From Nephrocerus scutellatus (taxonomy: Eukaryota > Arthropoda > Insecta > Diptera > Pipunculidae), in assembly GCA_947095585.1 (NCBI GenBank), contig OX352762.1, forward strand, positions 119,194,930 through 119,258,929: a DNA stretch of 64,000 nt. Reading direction: 5' to 3'. Below, piece by piece: positions 57,080-64,000 of the stretch. The position numbers were made by a program, and so were the translations under genes. The notes below the pieces were generated by a model. The model was not told where the DNA came from. It was given only the letters and a program-made list of their open reading frames with translations, and did not search any database. Every line of letters starts with the position of its first letter. Positions within the stretch are counted from its first letter, which is position 1.

Positions 57080-58040
57080 GGTAAAAGGGTCTAAGCCCTT
57101 ATAATGCTTAGCAAAGCCTGAGAGGAAAAGTTGAGATGTCTATGCACATGTGTCTTGAATGACAATAGATCAGACAAATGTGGAAACACAGAGTCGGGCA
57201 ATTCATTCCACAAAACTATTGAGCGGGCTAAAGAAGAAATCTTTGCATTGGTTGGTACGTCGTAAGCTCGAGTTGAGGCACGGGTATTTCGATTGGGTTG
57301 GAGTATGTATCTGGATATTTCTTTTGAACACCGCTTATGGAAAAAGCGATAAAACAGTGACATGCATGAAACATTCCTACGATGTTCAAGCGGTTCGATT
57401 GTTTTGCGATATTTACTTCACCAATAAGTTTTATCGCGCGGTTCTGAATTCTGTCAAGTAGATGCAATGTGGTCTTGGGAGCACCTGCCCAGATAGTACA
57501 GTTGTATTCAAGTTTACGCGAATATATGCCTTGTAAATAGTAGCCAGATCTGAAGGATTGAGGTACATCTTGCATCGTTTAAGGAAACCTAAGCTGGTTC
57601 CAATGAAGCTTGTTATTGACGCACATACCGAGAATTGCGAGTTTTTCAGTTTCTTCGATGCAAGATCCATTGGGTATTCGAAGCGTTAAATTCAACTCTA
57701 TTGTGTGGTTCCCACCTTGTTATGCTCTGTCAAGGTCAGAATTTAACGTGCTTAACATATGTTGTTGATCAAGTTCCACTTGGGATGAAAATGGGCGTTG
57801 GGAGAGCGCAAACTCATATGAAAAGCTAAGAGTGCTGGCTGTCGTCAGGGAAAGAACGAATCAAATAAGAAATAGCAGATAGGAGACCATTAATGAAAAT
57901 GAGAAAGATTGCCGGAGACAAAACAGAGCCTTGGGGAACACCGGCGTTTATGCGGTGGACATTGGACTTAAAACCGTCCAATACAACCTGGATTGAACGG
58001 TCAGGAGGGTAGTTACTAGTCCAAATAAGCACGGTCTTAT
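57080..58040 (-). mobile_element. Jockey/CR1-group LINE, RT to C-terminus, inside the satellite
   Basis: Minus strand from 58032: SNYPPDRSIQVVLDGFKSN, then INAGVPQGSVLSPAIFLIFI and a mutated catalytic box (RSFPDDSQHS for FADDSTL). A C-terminal part follows: TSLGFLKRCKMYLNPSDLAT, IYKAYIR, WAGAPKTTLHLLDRIQNRA, LFYRFFHKRCSKEIS, PNRNTRASTRAYDVPT and SIVLWNELPDSVF, with the stop near 57091. Frames change at about 57830, 57600 and 57360. The 3' UTR is very short. 5' truncation within the RT fits LINE insertion into the 58-bp array. Same family as 7970-8291 plus 9455-9665. Confidence 0.85.
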
Positions 58041-58150
58041 CAACCTTACTTTATTAATGTCGCAACAATCGTTATATTTTATTGTATACTTTAAGGGTTA
58101 ACAACTTTTATAAGTATTGCAAAAATCACTTCATTTTATTAAATTCTCTA
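58041..58150 (+). repeat. 58-bp satellite array, middle block
   Basis: Two units ('gtcgcaacaatcgttatatttta', 'ttgtatactttaagggttaacaacttttataag') clearly continuous with the left block once the LINE is removed. Confidence 0.75.
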
Positions 58151-58189
58151 TATTAACTTCGCTTTCCCGTGGCTCGTCTGTTCTATCTG

Positions 58190-58575
58190 TCGTGGAATTT
58201 TGCGATCAATTTTTAACCCACTTCCCAAAGCCCGATTTTATTGAAATTTTGCACACATGTGTATTTCCGGAGACAACACATTCTGTTAAAATTTGGTGTG
58301 CCCATATAATTTTATTAAAAGGTAACCCGATTTTCTTTAAATTTTATACACAAGTGTCTATTGACAAAATTTTTTGTAAATTTTTGGTGAAAGGGCAATG
58401 AGCCCCGAGGGGTGCCCATATAAATTTTTTAAAAATTAGCCCGCTATTCTTCAAATTTTAAATACATGTGTATCACTGGATGACAAAAATTTTTTTGGAG
58501 TGAACGGGTCTGAGGCCCTAGGTGTGCCCATAAACATTTTTAAAAATAACCCCGATTTTCTAAACAAATATTAGA
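58190..58575 (-). repeat. Minisatellite block 3 of the dispersed 112-135-bp family (inverted)
   Basis: Landmark 'cccgatttt-t' at about 58231, 58326, 58438 ('cccgctatt') and 58551. The last two intervals are 112-113 bases. Reverse complement gives 'gatacacatgt-t', 'aaaatttgaag-a-a-cggg' and 'tttatatgggca', as at 13652-13935. It lies between two blocks of the unrelated 58-bp satellite. Confidence 0.75.
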
Positions 58576-58599
58576 GAATTTACATGAAAAATTTTAATG

Positions 58600-58725
58600 G
58601 GTTGTTTTTTGTTTTATATATTAAGCAATATTCTCTTTCATAAATATTGGGACAATCAATAAATTTCATTGTATACTTTTTATATACATTGCAATAATTA
58701 CTTTATTTTGTTGTGTACTTTTAAA
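58600..58725 (+). repeat. 58-bp satellite array, right block
   Basis: Two further units ('ttcataaatattgggacaatc', 'attgtatactttttatatacattgc', 'ttgttgtgtac'), more diverged than the left block. Confidence 0.6.
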
Positions 58726-58729
58726 AGCT

Positions 58730-59640
58730 TTAGCTTTGGGATAACTCATTTTAGAGAATTCGGTATGTCGTAGAACTTTAGGATAGGGATACTTTAATAG
58801 AAAGTTTTTTTTTGGACGTCGTATTTCTATCACATATTAAATTGCCGTAGTTTTTCAGCAGCTTACTGGAAAATAAGATATTTTCGAAATGTATGTAGTA
58901 CTTCTTTGGTAGGAAATTTGCAGTGATTTGCAGACACCGATCTCACGTCGCTACAATATGTTGACAGTATGACCAATTCGAGTTCAATGCCGTGGCGTGA
59001 TTTAACCATCACAACGGATTTCTCTTCTCTCGAACAAAAATTTATATAACATACAGTTTTCAAGCATTCTTAGGAGACTTTCGAGCAGAAACATAGCCTT
59101 GATATTCTTCCTTGCTCAACAAACAAACAAGCTGCAGTAAAATTGCATCTTGAAATGAAAAATATTAATCATTACAAGTCTCTTGTATCGCATAACTGAG
59201 GTATATTTGTTGTTGTGAGTGCAAATTTAAAGGATTGCCGATGCATTTTTTTGCATGATGGAGCTATGAAAAAAAATTCCCATTCCATCATATCTTGGAG
59301 TTCTTTTGCATATAACCAACAGAAAAACATGTGGTGTTCACCTCTGAAGAATATTTTGTAAAGAGAAACATCGGGTTCGACTAAGTAATACAATATGCAT
59401 TCTGCTTATGAACTTTACTGAAAATATATTCTTTTTTCAACCTCAAGGGTTTCACAGCACAACGAAAGGGATACGCATTTGCCATATTAACATGCAACAA
59501 AGGATATTCAATTCTTGCGCCCAACGATAGGGTTTCGTACATTTTTACTAAACAGAGTCATAACTTCAGGGATAAGTTTCGAGATTTCGCAAAAATGAAA
59601 TTAAAACCGCCAGCTTTTTAATTAAAAGGTAAACTTTGTT
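58730..59640. other. No gene recognised
   Basis: AT-rich sequence; short open frames on the minus strand (58863-59063, 59172-59393) without recognised motifs. Confidence 0.35.
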
Positions 59641-59644
59641 ACTG

Positions 59645-60340
59645 TTGATTGACTGTCAAAATTGTATTTTTTCAGAATTCGAATTTGTTAATTTCAATCA
59701 AAGGCAGTCATCGAGTGCCTCAAAATGCCCTGAATTATCTGGCAAACAATAATAAAGTCAAGATTATTTGGGTACCAGGACACGAAGGGCATACTAGTAA
59801 TGAAATGGCTGACCTTATGGCAAAGATATGAGCTGAAACTCCATTCATAGGACCGGATTCAATAATGCAAACATAAATAGTGAAATAAAAAACTGGGCAA
59901 TAAAATGCACAAATAACTACTGGGAAAAAATAGAGGGTCTAAAACACTCAAAAAAAATTCTAAGCTTTAACCATAAAAAGGCGAAAGAGGTCATAAAACT
60001 AACAAAACATGAACCAATAATCTTATGTGGAGCACTAACAGGACACTTTACTTGTAAGTATCATCTACACAAAATAGGAGTCATCAATGATAAGACCTGC
60101 AGATACTGCAATGAAGAGGAAGAGAAAATATAGAACCTACTGGCAGACTGCCCCACCCTTATAAAATTAAGGAAAAACACTATGGGCAAAATAAGTATCA
60201 GGGTAGAAGATTACCAACAAATCCCAACCAAAGTTTATCAAAAAACTAAAAGATTTCTAGGCTCAAAGAGTAGGGGGCACAATAGACCCATGTAGGTCGC
60301 GGTGCAAGTGGCTTGTACAAACCCCCCATTCCCATCGTAT
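59645..60340 (+). mobile_element. I/LOA-type LINE 3' end: RNase H end and zinc region
   Basis: 59649-59831: LNYLANNNKVKIIWVPGHEG, then HTSNEMADLMAKI, with the RNase H WVPGH histidine and the last catalytic aspartate (MAD). After stops: TKHEPIILCGALTGHFTCKY, HLHKIGVINDKTCRYCNEEE and a C-terminal half with LADCPTLIKLRK, giving a Cys-rich C-x2-C...C array. The final frame ends near 60295, with a short 3' UTR beyond. It is a third I-group lineage, distinct from 8560/20873 and from 49785/52240. Confidence 0.75.
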
Positions 60341-60344
60341 CGTA

Positions 60345-62045
60345 TAGTATGAGTCCATAGAATTTGATATTATAGCATTGAACAAAAATAACGTTTGCCA
60401 ATTTATAGAGAAATCATGTATGAAGAAGTAGTTCAAAATATGTGAATAATCAAAATAAAATATGAAGTGGAAGATGCACCTGAAGTCGAAAATCAAAAGC
60501 TTACTTCTGTTTAGAGTGTAAAAAGCCTATGCAGATTTTAAAATTCCTGAATTTTCTCTTGAATATTGCCGATAGATCTATGTATCATTTCATAGAAAAA
60601 AAAAAAGTAAGATTACTATCACGTTTGAAACTTTAATTTTTACCCTCCAATGGACAGAAGCAAGAATTCCTTTGATGAAAAATATAAGGAGTAAGTTAAT
60701 CAAGTTAATCATCGTAAAAATGTAAATTCGACGAAATACTCGCAGCTTAAATGGAGTTCACATAAACAATTTGTTGTGATGTCATATGTCCAGATGTTAA
60801 CCTTGATTAGAGTATTCTGTCTACTGGAAGTAAACATTTTTGAACTGTGAATGACGCAGAACCAAATTCCTATCAACCACTTATGTTCAAATTGTTCTTT
60901 GCACCAACGATCTTATATTACAATAAACACACAAACAAAAGAAAAAACATTTCAAAGCGGAAACAAACCGAAACGTACTAAATCCACAAGGAGTATGTCC
61001 TTGGAGTACGTCACGGAAACGAGCTCAATTTGGGATCAACAACGAAACAACAATGAACAATTTAGAACACTTCTCTGAGTATTGCGATGCGACCGCGAAT
61101 TTCTGGTCAGTCCAATTGCTAAATTATAGTGTGATGGCAATAAAAAGGACGCTTACTTTGCTTACTGTATAAATTGACTCAGCGCGCGCGCACCATTGCA
61201 CCAGTAAGGACTCTTTTTCTTACTACATCGCATCGTCTCGTTTTAAGTTGTTGTTCGCTCTGAAAGCGAACATCGTCCTTTCGGTCGTAGTAAAATACAA
61301 TGCAACACCAAATTCGTGTACATCCTCCAGGAGCCGGAGGACATGAAACAACAATTTTAGCATACGGATTCTATTATCTTTTCACTATTATTCTCCTCTT
61401 TTCGCGAACCATCGTAGCAACAGTATGAAAAGGACTACTTGTTGTTCTTGTAGTAGAGTTGCGGGCCACAGCGAAACCGCATTATAAAAAAAACAGCGAA
61501 GCAGCGCTATCACTTACAAGATATACTCTATGATGCACTCGACCTAAAACCCATAAATGCAATCTAGGTACTACTACCACTAACTGTGTTGTGTGGTGCC
61601 AAATTGGAAAGGCAAGTACTAGAAAAATACAACGGCAACGACAACACCTAAGGGAAATTCGCGTCGCAACGATTATTGCAGACATTGTGCCATTAAGTCC
61701 ATCGCCTTAAATTTTGTCAGGCCCTTTTGGCGCATCAAAAGAACAACAGAATCAGAGCTCGACGTCGTCGTTTGTTTGTTTGACAAGTGCAATGCCACCA
61801 AATTTTCTATAAATATTTCGTTGATTTGAACTCGCGACATTATACCCAAAAATATACCAAGTCCTGTTATTCTTCTTCTTTGCGAGATTTTGATCTTCAT
61901 TAGAAAGATTCATTTTTGTTAAAAAAAAAATAACTACCACATCCGAAAGATTCCACTTTTGAAAAAACAAAGTTCTGCATAGTGTAGCTGTAGGGCTGTG
62001 TAATTACACCGATTAAATTTTTTATTTTGCCCTCAGTATGAAGTA
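60345..62045. other. No gene recognised
   Basis: AT-rich sequence with a somewhat GC-richer part near 61180-61280 (gcgcgcgcgc). Open frames at 60851-61078, 61482-61685 and 61673-61970 are unrecognised. A promoter in the GC-richer part is possible but unsupported. Confidence 0.35.
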
Positions 62046-62050
62046 AAAAG

Positions 62051-62349
62051 TGGGCGGCGCGGCTTAGTGGAAATGCGCGTGGCTACTGAGCAGAAGGTTC
62101 GTGGTTCGAATCCCAGTAACATCAAAAAGTATTTTTCACGGTGTCCCACCTCTCGCGAATGGGTGACAAACGTTCCGAGAGTAATAACTTGTCACGGAAA
62201 GCTTATCAATTCGCCGTTTGGATCCGGCCTTAAATTGTAGGTCCCTTCCATTTGTGTCCAAAAAAAATATACATGCGCAACACAAATGGTAGCGAGAATC
62301 TAGGCCTTGGACCGCAATGGTCTGTCGCGTAGAATATTATTATTATTAT
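62051..62349 (+). mobile_element. tRNA-derived SINE, copy F
   Basis: Full-length, about 299 bp. Head tgggcggcgcggcttagtgg (A box one base off), anticodon-arm-like 'gcgtggctactgagcaga', consensus B box ggttcgaatcc at about 62104-62114. The unique body runs 'cacggtgtcccacctctcgc', 'gaatgggtgacaaacgttcc', 'ttaaattgtaggtcccttcc', then 'accgcaatggtctgtcgc' and a (ATT)n tail. Imperfect target duplication: 'tatgaagtaaaaag' on the left, 'tatgaattgaaaat' on the right. RTE-A endonuclease sequence begins immediately after the tail. Confidence 0.88.
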
Positions 62350-64000
62350 GAATTGAAAATCATTCTGGGGGATATGAATGCCAAAATAGGTTGGAAGACA
62401 GCCGTGAGAGTAAGTCTTGGGGCTGTGATGTCAGGCGTAGAAGAGAAATGGACACGCCTTAAAAATACTGCCATTAGTACTGCTGGCTCCATCTTAGGCA
62501 ATAGTCGTAGAGATCGGAACGACTGGTTCGATGACGAATGTAAGCCAGCGACTGAACGTAAGAATGTTACGTACCGAGCAATGCAACAGTGTCATAGAAC
62601 ACGGGACGCGAAGATGAATATAAAGAGCTCAGAAGATATGAAAAAACAGTTCACCGGCGAAAGAAAGCAGATTGGGAGAAGAATCTCGTCCGTGTACTAG
62701 AACAGTACAGAGAGCAAGGACCGCACCAGAAGCGGATGTTCTACCAAAGAGTCCGCGGTATGAAGCAAATGTGCACTGCGTTGCACATACTGCAAAAACA
62801 AAGATGGTAGTCTGATCTCAGATCTCAAAGGCAGCTAAGAACGATGGGAAGAGCACTTTCATGAGTTTCTTAATGTCCAGTTAACTGAGGAATTGGAGGC
62901 TTCACCAATGAACGAAAACCATGCTATGCTAACTCCACTAAGCATAGACGAAGTTATCAGAGCGATAAATCGGCACAAATTAATAAGGCCCCTGGATCAG
63001 ATCCCAGCGGAACTGATAAAAATAGGAGGCCCCACATTATACCAAGCAATTCATGAAATAATAGTGCAAGTATGGGAAGAAGAAGTTATACTAGAAGACT
63101 GGCGAAGAGGCATCCTGTGCCCCATACATAAGAAGGGAGACATCACAAAATGCAGCAATTATCGTGTATAACGTTGTTGATAACCGCGTATAAGAATTTC
63201 TCCTCTATCCATACGCTAAAGTCATCATTGGTCCATACCAGTGTGGCTTCATCCCAGCCAAATGAATAACTGATCAGACCTACACACTTAGGCAGGCGAC
63301 GAAAAAATATCTACAGTTTCAAAACTCAGTACACGATCTATTAATAGACTTTATACCCCTAGCCTTTGATAGCATAGCTAGAATCGAACTTCATAAAGCC
63401 ATGAGAGAATTGGCATCCCAAAAAAACTGACAGGACTAGGTAGGTTGACCATGACCAATGTTATAAGCCAAGTAAAACTATCCGGATCACTCTCAAGTCC
63501 ATTTAACATCTATAACGGCTACGACAAGGGGATGGACTGGCCTGCTTCCTCTTAAACCTGTCGTTAGAGAAAGTGATCCGAGACTCTGGCGTAATGGCGA
63601 GAAGAACAATCCTTTTTAAGTCCAGTCAGATACTGGCTTGCGCAGACTATATTGACATAGTTGGTAGAAACCCAAGAGCTGTACAGGAAGCTTTTATCAA
63701 GATCGAGCGGGAGGCACGAAATCTGGGGCTGCACATAAAAGAAAGCAAAACAAAGTATATGTTAACCACTAGAAGATCCAACATTGGTCCCGCAATTAAA
63801 ATAGTGAAGCGCGAATTTGAAGTAGTGCAATCCTTTTACTATCTAGACAACAGCATGGAACCAGAAATACGCGCACGGTTGCTTAAAGCCAACAAAGTAT
63901 GTCATAGTATTTGAGTGCTTAGCTAAAAGCATTCTGACCTCTTGGCCACGTTCGAGAGAAACCTGTTAAGGAGAATTTTTGGTCTCGAATATGAGGAAGT
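62350..64000 (+). mobile_element. RTE-A LINE, endonuclease end to C-terminal region, cut by the window edge
   Basis: Starts in the endonuclease (IILGDMNAKIGWK) and passes at once into the linker: MSGVEEKWTRLKNTA, RNDWFDDECKPATERKNVT and QCHRTRDAKMNIKSSEDMKK. This implies an internal deletion of the rest of the endonuclease. The frame at 62893-63171 holds the RT start: MLTPLSIDEVIRAINRHK, IPAELIKIGGPTLYQAIHEI and RRGILCPIHKKGDITKCSNY. Decayed RT follows. 63573-63914 has the mutated catalytic box (CADYIDIVGRN), KESKTKYMLTTRRSN and MEPEIRARLLKANKVCHSI. It continues in the AFERK-type region to the window end. Confidence 0.82.

Noticed and set aside
56600..58725. CRISPR-like repeat-spacer structure in the 58-bp array
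   Set aside because: Units are contiguous and diverged without unique spacers, and the genome is eukaryotic. It is satellite DNA.
61180..61300. Possible promoter in a GC-richer patch
   Set aside because: A gcgcgcgcgc run and an initiator-like sequence are not enough, and no coding exon follows.

Overview
This window looks like euchromatic, transposon-rich DNA from a higher fly, most probably a tephritid-like dipteran. The evidence is AT-rich sequence, spliced genes with multi-kilobase introns, and insect-type non-LTR, BEL/Pao and mariner relics. The most convincing host gene is a dpr-family (defective proboscis extension response) immunoglobulin-superfamily gene on the + strand. Its last three coding exons lie at 6301-6477, 10085-10198 and 19156-19295, with perfectly matched splice phases and a stop codon. 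The first Ig domain and signal peptide must lie upstream of the window or in exons I could not see. The organism call is inference; the exon calls are read directly from the sequence.

Layout. 1-6300: mariner relic, a small RTE fragment, short interspersed repeats and one SINE, all presumably in an upstream dpr intron or 5' flank. 6301-19295: dpr exons, separated by introns of about 3.6 kb and 9.0 kb. These introns hold nested LINE pieces (7970-9665), an RTE relic (11175-12075), minisatellite blocks, a second LINE relic and a BEL/Pao gag relic. 19296-29340: 3' UTR and flank, an I-type LINE 3' end, a C/A-rich simple tract and an R1-like relic. 29340-48815: mostly fragments of one RTE-clade LINE family (here called RTE-A) on both strands, plus a jockey-like RT relic. 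49620-60340: I-type LINE 3' halves (one split by two SINEs), a 58-bp satellite array broken by a LINE, and a second minisatellite. 62051-64000: an intact-looking SINE abutting another RTE-A copy that runs off the window.

No autonomous element in the window appears intact. Every transposon reading frame I could follow has stops or frameshifts. The most unusual material is (1) a tRNA-derived SINE family with intact Pol III boxes and (ATT)n tails, six copies, one with a perfect 12-bp target duplication; (2) a roughly 112-135-bp minisatellite unit shared by three distant loci; (3) a 58-bp satellite array interrupted by a LINE; and (4) a near-perfect inverted repeat containing an RTE-A 3' end and its flank. 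I saw no CRISPR array, operon or prokaryotic feature, and no true tRNA or rRNA gene.
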